The translations under genes and the position numbers were made by a program. Below are positions 9,341-18,559 of a stretch of DNA of 64,000 nucleotides, piece by piece (position 1 is the first letter of the stretch; the number at the start of each line of letters is the position of its first letter). The notes below the pieces were generated by a model. The model searched no databases. It was not told the DNA's origin and worked only from the letters and a program-made list of their open reading frames with translations. Source of the DNA: Candidatus Hamiltonella defensa 5AT (Acyrthosiphon pisum) (GTDB taxonomy: Bacteria; Pseudomonadota; Gammaproteobacteria; Enterobacterales; Enterobacteriaceae); contig NC_012751.1 of assembly GCF_000021705.1 (NCBI RefSeq), forward strand, positions 310,001 through 374,000, in the 5' to 3' direction.

Positions 9341-10693
9341 TTAATGGACAACATTAGTCCCTACAGGATCATCTCCACTGGCTTGAAGAATTTGCTTAAG
9401 CTCGTCGTCCACATTATTTAAATTATGCATATTTTTTTCTCCTATACACTGTGTTTTCCAATAATTGTGGCTTTCAATTGACCCGCCGGTACTGATGAAA
9501 TACATTTTAATGCCACTATTTTTTATTTTCTCGCACATGCCTGCTTTGATTAAGCTCTCAGATATGTTTAAGGTATTATTGTTAAATCGTATTCGTAACA
9601 TTCTTTTATTGTCATCATTAATCGCCATGGGGGGCGCTTCCTCTGTATCAGATATGATAATTAATAATTTTTTACTATTAGTTCCCCTCGATAATAATTT
9701 AACGCCAGACAATATTCCTGAACTTATTAAGTTGTAACCGGGAATGAGTTCATCCTTAATAATCATGAAAATTTCATTTTTTTCACGAGTCAGAGGAATA
9801 GGATCCCTGTATAAAGAGAGGCCACATAAACGATTATCCAGGCTTGCAAGACTAATGACATTAGAATCCGTCATGGCAAATGGTATATTGTTTACTGTTT
9901 TTACAAAATCAATACTTTTGCTAATAACTTCTGTTTGTCGAGGTGCTTTAAATTGAGCAGGACCAAAATTCATGTTGTCATAATTAGGTTTGAAAAGAAA
10001 AACAAAAGGTTGCAAACAATACCGTCCTTCTTTCACTCCCCACGAAAAAGGCACAAAACCCACTTTATTTAAGGGATTCATCTCTAAAATAGTATTTATT
10101 TTTTCTATCAACACTTCTTTTAACTCATTAATTTCTTGTCTTGTCTCCCAACTCATTCGAAGTGGATTTTCTATCGTATGACGATAAAAACTAAAAACAA
10201 AAACAACATCCATAGGCTCTTCCTGATACGCTTTTTGAGCTGCCGCTTTACCTGAAACACTCATTGTTGAAAATAAATTAAAAATAGATGAATAAGCATT
10301 TCTTAATGTAATGGTATATTTTCTTTTTAAATCATTTTGATTGGGAGAAATAATCTCAATACTTTCATTAGTTGCTGTTGTTGAAGGAATAAAAGACTCA
10401 ATATGACTGAGGGCTAAAAAACGATTTCGATCTCCTGGCGTTCCAGAGGTATCGCCATTATCTTCCGCCGTTAATATTAAACTCGTTTGTTCTAAAACTT
10501 GCTCTGTTTTAATTTTTTCATTAATTAAACGACAGTATTCAAAAGTGGCATAAATTAAAATAAGAAAAACAGAAAACATAATGAGAAAAAAAACAAAAAT
10601 AGCGCCTTTTTGATTTTTGAAAAAATATTTTACAGGTTGAGCTCCCTTATTCAATAAATAAAATAATCTCAGTTTTTTTATGATACTCAACAT
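9341..10693 (-). CDS. tadG: Tad pilus assembly protein TadG (vWA-like)
   Basis: This 450-residue protein is last in the tad operon, the usual place of TadG. It has a pseudopilin-like N-terminal membrane segment (about 28-50, after FKNQKGA) and a large external part with a von Willebrand A-like fold (about 155 to 420). The metal site motif DxSxS expected after strand 1 is lost: the aligned residues in VVFVFSFYRHT are S, Y and H. TadG is thought to act outside the membrane in pilus assembly or anchoring. Codon use is AT-rich like the rest of the locus. The ATG at 10691-10693 is the first in frame. Confidence 0.8.
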   Translation of the reverse strand: MLSIIKKLRLFYLLNKGAQPVKYFFKNQKGAIFVFFLIMFSVFLILIYATFEYCRLINEKIKTEQVLEQTSLILTAEDNGDTSGTPGDRNRFLALSHIESFIPSTTATNESIEIISPNQNDLKRKYTITLRNAYSSIFNLFSTMSVSGKAAAQKAYQEEPMDVVFVFSFYRHTIENPLRMSWETRQEINELKEVLIEKINTILEMNPLNKVGFVPFSWGVKEGRYCLQPFVFLFKPNYDNMNFGPAQFKAPRQTEVISKSIDFVKTVNNIPFAMTDSNVISLASLDNRLCGLSLYRDPIPLTREKNEIFMIIKDELIPGYNLISSGILSGVKLLSRGTNSKKLLIIISDTEEAPPMAINDDNKRMLRIRFNNNTLNISESLIKAGMCEKIKNSGIKMYFISTGGSIESHNYWKTQCIGEKNMHNLNNVDDELKQILQASGDDPVGTNVVH

Positions 10694-10726
10694 CGTTATT
10701 GTTTTTCCTTAAAATTTAAAAAAGAA

Positions 10727-11362
10727 TCAGCGGGCCAGCATCATGGGCGAGGAGGATTTAATCTCTGGTAAAAAATGGCTGGGGAACACGCTTAAATTAA
10801 AATCCGGTGGGGGCATACAAATGGTCACTCGATAAAACGGGATCCATTCATGATTGATGCCTCTCCCCTTTTTTTTAACGGAGAATGACCTCTTTTCTGT
10901 TCTTTCGATCCTTTCGACGATCGCCCTCAACGATTCTGCAGGCGAGCAAGATGGCGTACCCTGAGCACTACTCAGCGGCCTCACGAATGTTTGTGCGTTT
11001 TGTATCTGAGTTTGGTTCGTCCCTGGGGACTGCGGATCATCTTCAAAATAAAGAGATTCTAACACCAGCGCAGCTCCAGGCTTGTTAAAATCCATATGAT
11101 TATCTCGAAATAATTCGCTTGCGACACGTACTAATTGATCCGCCTGTGCCTCTGTTAAAAGAGGCTGACCAGCATATAATACGGTTCTTTCTCTTAACAC
11201 GCTTGAAAGCGAGTAAGCAATAGAATCGAATCTTCCTTTTGTATTGATGTATTGAGCCGTGGTGCTTAATATAAAAAATAAAAGCACAAAAAATAAAGTC
11301 ACCAGACACAATTCAACTGTGATGCTTCCTCGTTTATCATGAAAAAAATTAAAAACGTTCAT
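10727..11362 (-). CDS. tadF: Tad pilus assembly protein TadF (pseudopilin-like)
   Basis: A protein of about 211 residues with one N-terminal membrane helix (about 15-38) preceded by HDKRGSITVELCLV, the pseudopilin-like G/xxxxE pattern typical of TadE/TadF family members. The rest would lie outside the inner membrane. TadF pseudopilins are processed by TadV and are needed for Flp pilus assembly. I choose the ATG at 11360-11362, which overlaps the tadE end by 14 bases; an in-frame GTG at 11386 would add eight residues. It sits between tadE and tadG, as in other tad loci. Confidence 0.8.
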   Translation of the reverse strand: MNVFNFFHDKRGSITVELCLVTLFFVLLFFILSTTAQYINTKGRFDSIAYSLSSVLRERTVLYAGQPLLTEAQADQLVRVASELFRDNHMDFNKPGAALVLESLYFEDDPQSPGTNQTQIQNAQTFVRPLSSAQGTPSCSPAESLRAIVERIERTEKRSFSVKKKGRGINHEWIPFYRVTICMPPPDFNLSVFPSHFLPEIKSSSPMMLAR

Positions 11363-11813
11363 GTTCTTGAACAAAAAGCACCTCACGAATTAAAGTAAAA
11401 TTCATTAGAAAACCTGGCAATAAAAAAGGCTGATATCTATATTCCACTCTGTATTGACCCAATGGCTTACTGTTGGCATAGGAGTAATGATGATTACTGA
11501 TAAAATCGTCGAGATTTGAATAAAATTTCAGACTTAAATTAGCCCCCCTCGCGTCAAAAAAAGGACTCAGTTGATTCGTTTGTTTTGCTAATTCAGTTGC
11601 AAGTGTTGCTTGGTAATTGACGTTTGGAGTATTTTTAGCTCTTTGAATCGATTTTAAAATCGCCAGATCAAGAGAGATGCTCGTGATGAATAAACGGGCT
11701 AATTCAAACAAGAGAAACAAAAGCAAAATCAACATGGGCAGACACAATAAAAATTCTGTCATAACCACTCCTTCACGGGCACGAAAAAATTGATACAAAG
11801 ACGTTTTTTTCAT
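11349..11813 (-). CDS. tadE: Tad pilus pseudopilin TadE
   Basis: A 154-residue protein with N-terminal REGVVMTEFLLCLPML, the G/xxxxE pseudopilin processing pattern followed by a hydrophobic helix (about 17-40), as in TadE. It is a minor pilin-like component of the Flp pilus machine and would depend on the TadV peptidase, whose gene is broken here. Its ATG overlaps the tadD stop by four bases (ATGA), indicating translational coupling, and its own end overlaps tadF. Confidence 0.83.
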   Translation of the reverse strand: MKKTSLYQFFRAREGVVMTEFLLCLPMLILLLFLLFELARLFITSISLDLAILKSIQRAKNTPNVNYQATLATELAKQTNQLSPFFDARGANLSLKFYSNLDDFISNHHYSYANSKPLGQYRVEYRYQPFLLPGFLMNFTLIREVLFVQEHERF

Positions 11814-12574
11814 TTTTTACCCTTAATTGAAAGGTTTGGTTGGGAGATTTGGCTTAGTGCTTTAATCAGCTTATCTGGATAATCAGATATTTTTTCCATT
11901 TCAATTATCTTTTTTGCATAAGAATTATCTTTTATTTGAACTAAGCAAAAAATCAAATTATGTATTAATTTTGGATCTTTATTACCGTTTAGATATTCCG
12001 GTAAAAGAAAAGAAATGGCTTTTTTATAATCGTTCTTTAAAATAGCAAGCACGGCAAAATTGTTTAATACAGTGGAATCTGAAATAAAAAGATCTCGAGA
12101 TTGTTTAAAAGCGTTTTCTGCTTTTAAAAAGCTCCCTGTATTGGCTAATGAAATACCATATAAATTAAACCATTCCGCACTTTTTATATTATTTTTCAAT
12201 ATATTTTCGATAATAATCTGAGCTTCTTCATTTCTATCTTTTTTGATTAAATTTTTTACATGTAATAAATGAATTTTTTCATCTTTTTTCAAATCATGAG
12301 ATTTTGAAATAAGAGGTTCCAGGTAGTATAAAGAAGAATCGTTATCTCCAGATAAATAATAAAACTCTGATAATTTTAATCTGACTGTGCTGTCTTCTTT
12401 TTTTTGTAAAAGATTGCGATATAAAGCAATTAACCCAGGATAATTTTTTGATTTAATAAGAACACTTTCTTGTTTTATTGCATCTGGTTGATAATCTTTT
12501 TTAGGAGAAACTGCACAGCCGGTAAGTAATATTAAAATTGTAGATAAAATAATTCTATTCATTTTTTGGCTCAT
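11810..12574 (-). CDS. tadD: Tad pilus lipoprotein TadD with TPR-like repeats
   Basis: The 254-residue product begins with a lipoprotein signal ending in LLTGC (cysteine about residue 20). The rest is helical with TPR-like repeats, for example GISLANTGSFLKAENAFKQS. TadD is the pilotin-like lipoprotein that helps the RcpA secretin reach the outer membrane. It overlaps the tadC stop by four bases (ATGA) and tadE by four bases, so the three genes are translationally coupled. It appears intact. Confidence 0.82.
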   Translation of the reverse strand: MSQKMNRIILSTILILLTGCAVSPKKDYQPDAIKQESVLIKSKNYPGLIALYRNLLQKKEDSTVRLKLSEFYYLSGDNDSSLYYLEPLISKSHDLKKDEKIHLLHVKNLIKKDRNEEAQIIIENILKNNIKSAEWFNLYGISLANTGSFLKAENAFKQSRDLFISDSTVLNNFAVLAILKNDYKKAISFLLPEYLNGNKDPKLIHNLIFCLVQIKDNSYAKKIIEMEKISDYPDKLIKALSQISQPNLSIKGKK

Positions 12575-13398
12575 AAAAATGGATCTCCTAAAAATAACTC
12601 TAAAGCAGTTGTGGATATAATTAATAGTATAAAAGGAATAAGGATAAACAAAAATAAAATCAAGGTTAATTTTACGGATAACTTACTTATTTTTTCTTCA
12701 GATTCCATTAATTGGATTTCTCTAATATCGGTTGAAAATTTCATTAAATGCTCATATACAGAAGAACCGAAATCAACACTATTTTGTACTGCATTACAAA
12801 ACATTTTTATTTCTAAAAAAGAAACATCCTGATACAATGTTTTCATCGCATTTTGAAGACCGTGGACTTCTGCTTTACGAACCACCTGAATGATTAATGA
12901 AGCGATATCCTCATTAATTTTATAAAAATTTTCAGCACTATAAGTTAATGCATTTTCTATCGTCATTCCGGCTTGAATACAAGCTGCTGTCATATCAATA
13001 AAAAAAGGAAAAGAAGATAACATCAAGCGAGTTTTACGAAAAATAATACTTTTAATTAATAATTGATAAAAACCAATAGAAAAAATACTGCTCGTCAAAA
13101 ATAGCGTAATTAATATATTTTTTGAGTATTCAATTTTCCAAAAAAATAAAGCTGCTGCAAAAATTAAAGCAAATAGACTAGCAATACAAAATATGATCTT
13201 GTTTTTTTCTAATAAAAAATCTGGGATTTTTATCACAGAATAAGTCATTTTTGTTTTTAATGCAGGTTTGTTTTTTTCAGTTTCAACCTTCTTGTCATTG
13301 ACTTTTTTATAAACCGATATTCTTTTTTTTCTATCAAAAGAATAAAACAATAAAGTTATTCCTAAAAAACACAAAATAATAAAAATAAAGAACATCAT
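12571..13398 (-). CDS. tadC: Tad pilus inner-membrane platform protein TadC
   Basis: TadC and TadB are the paired GspF-like inner-membrane proteins on which the TadA ATPase acts. The 275-residue product has membrane segments at the N-terminus, near 70-115 and at the C-terminus, with a T2SSF-type cytoplasmic domain between (about 130-240) containing PFFIDMTAACIQAGMTIENAL. Two ATG codons start it (13398 and 13395). It begins one base after the tadB stop and overlaps tadD by four bases. Confidence 0.85.
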   Translation of the reverse strand: MMFFIFIILCFLGITLLFYSFDRKKRISVYKKVNDKKVETEKNKPALKTKMTYSVIKIPDFLLEKNKIIFCIASLFALIFAAALFFWKIEYSKNILITLFLTSSIFSIGFYQLLIKSIIFRKTRLMLSSFPFFIDMTAACIQAGMTIENALTYSAENFYKINEDIASLIIQVVRKAEVHGLQNAMKTLYQDVSFLEIKMFCNAVQNSVDFGSSVYEHLMKFSTDIREIQLMESEEKISKLSVKLTLILFLFILIPFILLIISTTALELFLGDPFL

Positions 13399-13399
13399 A

Positions 13400-14302
13400 T
13401 TATATTGCTTTCCTGAACATATATCTCATGATAAAAATGCCTAAAGTATTACTTGCCAGGCAATAATAAATAATTATTTTCCCTATTTCATAAGAAAAAA
13501 TTTTTTGAAAAGATAAAGGATTCATAAAATAACTGAACGCAAAAAATATAACAGGTATCAATGTGACCACCCATATAGACATTCTGATCTCCCCTGTCAT
13601 CGCCATTTTTCTTTTTTCCATTTTATTATAATTTGTAACAACCTGGTTTAATCTATGCATTAATTCTCTTAATTGGCCACCTTGATTTATATTAAGCATC
13701 AAAATATTAATGAACATATAAAATTCAGGGTAAGAAAAACGCTGATAGGCATCATAGAAAACGGTGTTAATGTTTTCGCCAATAGATAAACGACGAAAAA
13801 TTAAATCACATTCTTTACCTAAACCGCCTTTAATTTCCTGGCCTGCTTTTTTAAGTATTTCATTAACACTTATTCCGCTGACAGAACCCATATTAAATAT
13901 TAATAAAAGTTCTGGAAATGTTTCTGTAAAATATATTTTTTTTTGCTTTTTGTAATATAAAATTTGAATAAAAATAATGAAGGCAATAAAAATAATCGCA
14001 AAAACAAAACACAACAAATAACTTAATTTGAACAAAAAATGATTGATAAAAAAAGCAAAAATAAAGCAGAAAAGAGGCAATAAAATATAACCTTTCTTTT
14101 TTTCATGAAAAATTTCTTGAATATCAATAAACCAATTTAAGGTTAATTTTTTAAAAAATTTTTTTTCAAAAAATAAGCTTGATTTCCTGGTTTGTTTTTG
14201 ATTAATCTTCTTTTTAATTTTTATCCAGTTAATAACATTAAAAAAAATAGAAATAAACCAATGACTAAAATCATATAAAACATTATTTATTTGCTCCGTC
14301 AA
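13400..14302 (-). CDS. tadB: Tad pilus inner-membrane platform protein TadB
   Basis: A 300-residue GspF-like protein: hydrophobic segments near 75-120, a T2SSF domain (about 140-250) with FPELLLIFNMGSVSGISVNE and NINQGGQLRELMHRLNQVV, and C-terminal helices. It forms the platform with TadC for pilus extrusion. The start is unsure: the frame opens with a TTG at 14300-14302 that overlaps the tadA end, and no strong ribosome binding site is seen. Very AT-rich with long lysine and isoleucine runs, yet the frame is unbroken. Confidence 0.82.
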   Translation of the reverse strand: MTEQINNVLYDFSHWFISIFFNVINWIKIKKKINQKQTRKSSLFFEKKFFKKLTLNWFIDIQEIFHEKKKGYILLPLFCFIFAFFINHFLFKLSYLLCFVFAIIFIAFIIFIQILYYKKQKKIYFTETFPELLLIFNMGSVSGISVNEILKKAGQEIKGGLGKECDLIFRRLSIGENINTVFYDAYQRFSYPEFYMFINILMLNINQGGQLRELMHRLNQVVTNYNKMEKRKMAMTGEIRMSIWVVTLIPVIFFAFSYFMNPLSFQKIFSYEIGKIIIYYCLASNTLGIFIMRYMFRKAI

Positions 14303-15576
14303 ATATTTGATTTAATTCTTGACTCATATTAAAAATAGTGGCTCGCTTTCTAACAGAAGAACGAATAAATAATCCATGATTAACAAATTCACCACTGAGT
14401 TTGCCTGCGTGATTTCTTTCTTCTGCAGGAACAAAAGAAAAAATGTCCTGTAAAAGCACATTGTCTCCTTCCATTCCCATAATTTCTGTTATATGGGTGA
14501 TTTTTCGAGAGCCATCATTCATGCGAGAAGCCTGAACAATCAAATTCACTGCCGAGGTGATATTACGACGAATCACATTAATCGGTATTTTCGTGGATCC
14601 CATCATAATCATGCTTTCTAAACGCGTGATCGCATCTCGAGGCGTGTTCGCATGTATGGTAGACATAGAGCCGTCATGACCTGTATTCATGGCCTGAAGC
14701 ATTTCAAAGGTCTCTTCTCCTCGACACTCACCGATAATAATTCTATCGGGTCGCATACGGAGCGCGTTAATCACCAGATCACGCATGTTCACTTGACCTG
14801 TATTTTCAAGACCCGCGAGGCGGGTTTCCATTCTGACAACATGGGATTGCTCTAAATTCAGTTCAGCCGCATCTTCAAGCGTAATAATTCTTTCATTATC
14901 AGAGATATATTTTGATAAGGCATTCAGCAAGGTGGTTTTACCAGAGCCGGTTCCCCCAGAAATAATAATATTGGCCCGGCAACGGCTGGCAATAATTAAA
15001 AAATTAGCCATCTCACTGCTCAATGCATTCATATCCAATAAATCTTTTAAGCGCCGATTATTTTTAGCAAATTTTCTAATCGAAAGCGCAGTACCGTCGA
15101 GCGTGATAGGATTAATCACCACATTTAATCGGCTACCATCTAATAATCGAGCATCACCTAAAGGCCGTGATTCATCTATCCGTCGATTGACCTTTTGCAT
15201 TAAACGTTTAGCAATGTCCGTTAATTGTTGATTGTTGATTGTTAATAAAGCGACAGTTTGCTTTTTCAAGTATGCCTTTTCTTTCAATAAAAATGTTTTC
15301 TGGACCATTCACCAGAATATCACTGACAGAATCATCTTCCATTAATTGCGTTAACGGACCAAAACCCATGATTTCATCTACTATCATATCAATCATAAAA
15401 TACTGAGCCTGAGTATTTAAATGATATTGATTATTATTAAAATATTCGTCAAAAATATCGACTAAAGCAGAGATTAATTTTTTTCTATCTGTGATCAAAT
15501 GATCTACCTTTTCAATATCAAGGTTAGATAACATCTCTAGTCGTATTTTTTCTTGAATTTCTAAACTAATCAGCAT
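14283..15576 (-). pseudogene. tadA: Tad secretion ATPase TadA, split by a 7-base repeat expansion
   Basis: TadA is the hexameric ATPase powering Flp pilus assembly. The N-terminal part (from ATG 15574-15576) reads well to VSDILVNGPENIFIERKG, then stops at 15208. The C-terminal part continues in another frame to 14283 and holds the Walker A motif SGGTGSGKTT, an acidic Walker B region and the GHDGSMSTIHAN histidine box. The break is at 15224-15244, where a heptamer is present three times; two copies would restore one frame of 428 codons, reading RFINNQQLTDIAKRL across the joint. All motifs needed for activity are otherwise present, so loss is recent or switchable. Confidence 0.92.
15224..15244. 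repeat. Heptanucleotide tandem repeat that breaks tadA
   Basis: On the plus strand the units are ATTGTTG (15224-15230), ATTGTTG (15231-15237) and ATTGTTA (15238-15244). They lie inside the tadA coding sequence. The total tadA length from start to stop is 1294 bases; removing one 7-base unit gives 1287, a multiple of three. Slipped-strand copying could add or remove a unit. Confidence 0.9.
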
Positions 15577-15587
15577 ATTTTCTCATT

Positions 15588-16721
15588 TTATTTTTTTATC
15601 ATTTTTAAAAATGGCGTTAGCCAGCCTTTTTGTAAATAAAAAGGAATATCTTTTAAACCCAGAATTGATTGCGATAACTTCAAAAGATTTTTTTTGTGTT
15701 TTTCATAATAATAAGGAGAATGAACAAAATTTTTCGCATTTTTAATATAAGGAATTTTGATATCAATCGATCTTTCCAGTAAAGATTCAATATCTGGTAT
15801 GGCAAACATATCTTTTGTTTTTGGACGATTTTCATTAACACAGGTGATTATTCTAGTTGATTTTTGATTGTTTTTTTTAAAACGTTCAAAAATATTAATA
15901 AAGTTTTTAGCCACCCTGACAGATGTCATAGAATGATCGAGCACTAACACAACAACATGAGAATGATTGATATATTTTTCTAAATCTTCTCTTTTAAAAA
16001 GATAAATAGGTTGATCAAATATAATAAAGTGATATTTTTTTTGTAAATTTTCTTCAATATTAGAGATAGATTTTTCACCTAAAAATAAAATATCTAAATT
16101 TTTTTGATAATTAAAAACAGTATTTCCGATTTTACTCTCAGTGATTAAATCAATATCCTGAGATCCCTGTTTCCCCTGTGATAATAATATTAAAGAATTT
16201 TTTAATTCGTTGATGGATTGTGCTAACTGATAGCTGAGCAAAGACGAGCCAACGCCCCCCCTACAGCCTAATACGCTGATTAAAAATGAATTTCTCAGTT
16301 TTTTAATTGAAATCCCTTTTATAAGATGTTGTGTCAACTCTGTTATCTGTGAATCAGCATGTAAATATAACAAACCCTGTTCAGTAAATTGTTGTGCAAC
16401 ACGGATAGAATCATTGCTTCCTATTAAAACGCACCAAGCCCCGGAAGGAATCTGTCTTTGAACAAAATTCAAAATAAAATCAACGTCTTTATGGCTGCCT
16501 ATATCTAATATCACGCCTGAGAGAGCATCAGGAAAATCTACATGGGTCAACTCAGAAAAATCTAAAGACATTTCTTTTATATTTTGAATACCAGATAAAT
16601 AAACCTGCTCTGAAATTTTGCCGCTCAATTCAGTGTTCTTTGAAAGAATAGCCACCAAATTTTCACTTGGGCGTTGATTATTTTGAGAATGAATTGAATT
16701 TTTACTTAAAAATAGCGACAT
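15588..16721 (-). CDS. tadZ: Tad pilus localisation protein TadZ (CpaE-like)
   Basis: TadZ belongs to the ParA/MinD superfamily and places the Tad machine at the pole. The 377 residues comprise an N-terminal receiver-like domain (about 20-135) and an ATPase-like domain from about 140. Its phosphate loop reads LGCRGGVGSSLLS, a deviant Walker A in which the usual lysine before S/T is serine, as often seen in atypical TadZ proteins. It precedes tadA by 11 bases (the tadA start is at 15576). The gene is intact. Confidence 0.82.
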   Translation of the reverse strand: MSLFLSKNSIHSQNNQRPSENLVAILSKNTELSGKISEQVYLSGIQNIKEMSLDFSELTHVDFPDALSGVILDIGSHKDVDFILNFVQRQIPSGAWCVLIGSNDSIRVAQQFTEQGLLYLHADSQITELTQHLIKGISIKKLRNSFLISVLGCRGGVGSSLLSYQLAQSINELKNSLILLSQGKQGSQDIDLITESKIGNTVFNYQKNLDILFLGEKSISNIEENLQKKYHFIIFDQPIYLFKREDLEKYINHSHVVVLVLDHSMTSVRVAKNFINIFERFKKNNQKSTRIITCVNENRPKTKDMFAIPDIESLLERSIDIKIPYIKNAKNFVHSPYYYEKHKKNLLKLSQSILGLKDIPFYLQKGWLTPFLKMIKK

Positions 16722-16725
16722 AAAT

Positions 16726-17178
16726 TTATTCTGACTTTAAATGAATAATAGAATTATGACGATTTGCATTCACAGCACATCCTAAATGCTTTTCATCACA
16801 ATTGGTGGTTTCTTCATTTCGTTCTTTAAGATAGATCATTATATGCTGATTCTTTTTTTCAAAAGAATAAGGATTTGCTCTTTCTACCAAAATCACCCCA
16901 GCAGGAATATTCATGGTCATTAATTCTTTTTTTAAAATTATTCCACTTTTAAGAGAAGATTTTATGGGTAGCAGCAATTTTATATTAAGAGAAGGGGTGT
17001 TTTTATAAATTTTAATAATGTCATCAAAAATCATTTTTTTATTTAAATGATGAACTTCATAACTTTTTATTTCTTTTTCAGGCAAATAAAAATAAGATCC
17101 CTTAGGAGGTTGAACGGGCCCTGCTTTCAGTGAAAGTGTTAAAAAGATTAAGCTGATACCGATGAAAATATATTTCAT
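16726..17178 (-). CDS. rcpB: Tad pilus outer-membrane associated protein RcpB
   Basis: A 150-residue protein with an N-terminal signal sequence (about residues 1-19, ending LSLKAGP). It sits between rcpA and tadZ, the usual place of rcpB or its counterpart. RcpB is a periplasmic or outer-membrane partner of the secretin. Sequence similarity between RcpB proteins is low, so the name rests mostly on position. The start ATG overlaps the rcpA stop by four bases. Confidence 0.62.
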   Translation of the reverse strand: MKYIFIGISLIFLTLSLKAGPVQPPKGSYFYLPEKEIKSYEVHHLNKKMIFDDIIKIYKNTPSLNIKLLLPIKSSLKSGIILKKELMTMNIPAGVILVERANPYSFEKKNQHIMIYLKERNEETTNCDEKHLGCAVNANRHNSIIHLKSE

Positions 17179-18554
17179 TGAATAAATCCTCCTTTGCCAA
17201 GAAACGCCTCGGCTTCTTTTTTCTGAGATATGTTTTTTATGACAGAAAGATTTAAAAAACGCGCAATAGAGGATGTTTTCATAAAATCCGGGAGCGTGAT
17301 TTCTTTAGAAGGAATGGGTTTCACTAAATTCACTGTGGCCACCACAATTAATTCAATACTTCTGTTATTAGTTTTGGTATGACGAAAGAAGCTGCCTAAT
17401 ATGGGGATATCACCTATGAAGGGCACCTTTTGAAGCGCCTCTTGTTCCTCTTGATTCATTAACCCACCTAATACAAAACTTTCTCCATCAGCCAATTCAA
17501 CAGTGGTGTTTGCTCTGCGTTTTTTTAAGGAAGGCATAGTAAACTCTTCAGCTTTTGTATTACCAATAACGCTACTGATCTCTTCACTTAACATCACTTT
17601 AACACGCTTGTTTTCATTGACTTTGGCTGTCACGCTTAACTTAATGCCGAACTCCTTAAAGTCAATGCTGGCTCTATTCGATGCGTCTCTGTCCTTGACG
17701 TAAGGGATCTCTCCCCCAACTAAAAAAGAAGCACTTTCACCAGACAGAACAGATAAATTAGGTTCAGCAAGAACCCGAGCAATGCTGTCATCTTGAAGGG
17801 CATTGACCAAGTGAGTGATTCTATCCGCGGTAAAATTAAATTTATGAAAAGAAAAGGTGCCCAGGTTAGCCCATTCAAATCCAATATTGTCTTTAAATTC
17901 TTTTGAGACTTCGACAATACTGAGTTTAACGTTCACCTGATTAGAGACAGGGAGTTGAATTTGGTTGATCAGGCGTTCATAAACCTTATTGGTCAAAGAA
18001 GAGTTGACATTTTCTGTAGTTTCACTGGCATCGCCCTTATCACTAATGTCTAAGCGAACAGAAACTGTATCTTTATCATTGGATTTAGGACTTTGTATCG
18101 ATTCCCCAACCATTCTGACAATATTGTCTCTGACTTCTTCTGTGGGTGCCATGCCTGTTAAAAGATAACTTTTCCCTATTTTTTCTATCTGAACCTGACT
18201 CTCAGGGTATAGCATCCGAATTTTATCAGAGACGACTTTGATGATATTATCCACCATCACAGTCGCATGATATGAAATATTTTGATTGGGCTCGAAAAAA
18301 GTGAACTCTGATTTTCCTTCTGCTTTCGCATAAATAATGACTGTATTATGGTCCACTATTTTATAATCTGCGACAGCGGGGTTAGAAACAAAAACAGTAT
18401 CGATGTTTTGTTTTTTTTTAATCACAAGGGATTCTCCTTCAGACATAAAAAGATCGCCTGTGTTTGCTGCGTTCGCAGATCCGGGCAATGTGAAAAATCC
18501 GAAAATAAAAAATATTAATTTTATACATCTTTGATAAAAAAATATTCTTTTCAA
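17175..18554 (-). CDS. rcpA: Tad pilus secretin RcpA (CpaC-like)
   Basis: RcpA forms the outer-membrane channel for the Flp pilus. The 459-residue product has a signal peptide ending near GSANA, a pilus N-terminal domain (about 38-110, with VIKKKQNIDTVFVSNPAVADY), a BON-like region, and the secretin domain (about 225-425) with VLAEPNLSVLSGESASFLVGGEIP and VPFIGDIPILGSFFR. The start appears to be TTG 18552-18554, with AGAGGG about eight bases upstream and only five bases after the rcpC stop. Intact. Confidence 0.88.
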   Translation of the reverse strand: MKRIFFYQRCIKLIFFIFGFFTLPGSANAANTGDLFMSEGESLVIKKKQNIDTVFVSNPAVADYKIVDHNTVIIYAKAEGKSEFTFFEPNQNISYHATVMVDNIIKVVSDKIRMLYPESQVQIEKIGKSYLLTGMAPTEEVRDNIVRMVGESIQSPKSNDKDTVSVRLDISDKGDASETTENVNSSLTNKVYERLINQIQLPVSNQVNVKLSIVEVSKEFKDNIGFEWANLGTFSFHKFNFTADRITHLVNALQDDSIARVLAEPNLSVLSGESASFLVGGEIPYVKDRDASNRASIDFKEFGIKLSVTAKVNENKRVKVMLSEEISSVIGNTKAEEFTMPSLKKRRANTTVELADGESFVLGGLMNQEEQEALQKVPFIGDIPILGSFFRHTKTNNRSIELIVVATVNLVKPIPSKEITLPDFMKTSSIARFLNLSVIKNISQKKEAEAFLGKGGFIQ

Positions 18555-18559
18555 TTGAG

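Noticed and set aside
14283..15308. tadA C-terminal frame as a complete, shorter ATPase gene
   Set aside because: Its first 20 codons are out-of-frame reading of the upstream part, and the N-terminal half lies just upstream in another frame, so it is one broken gene.
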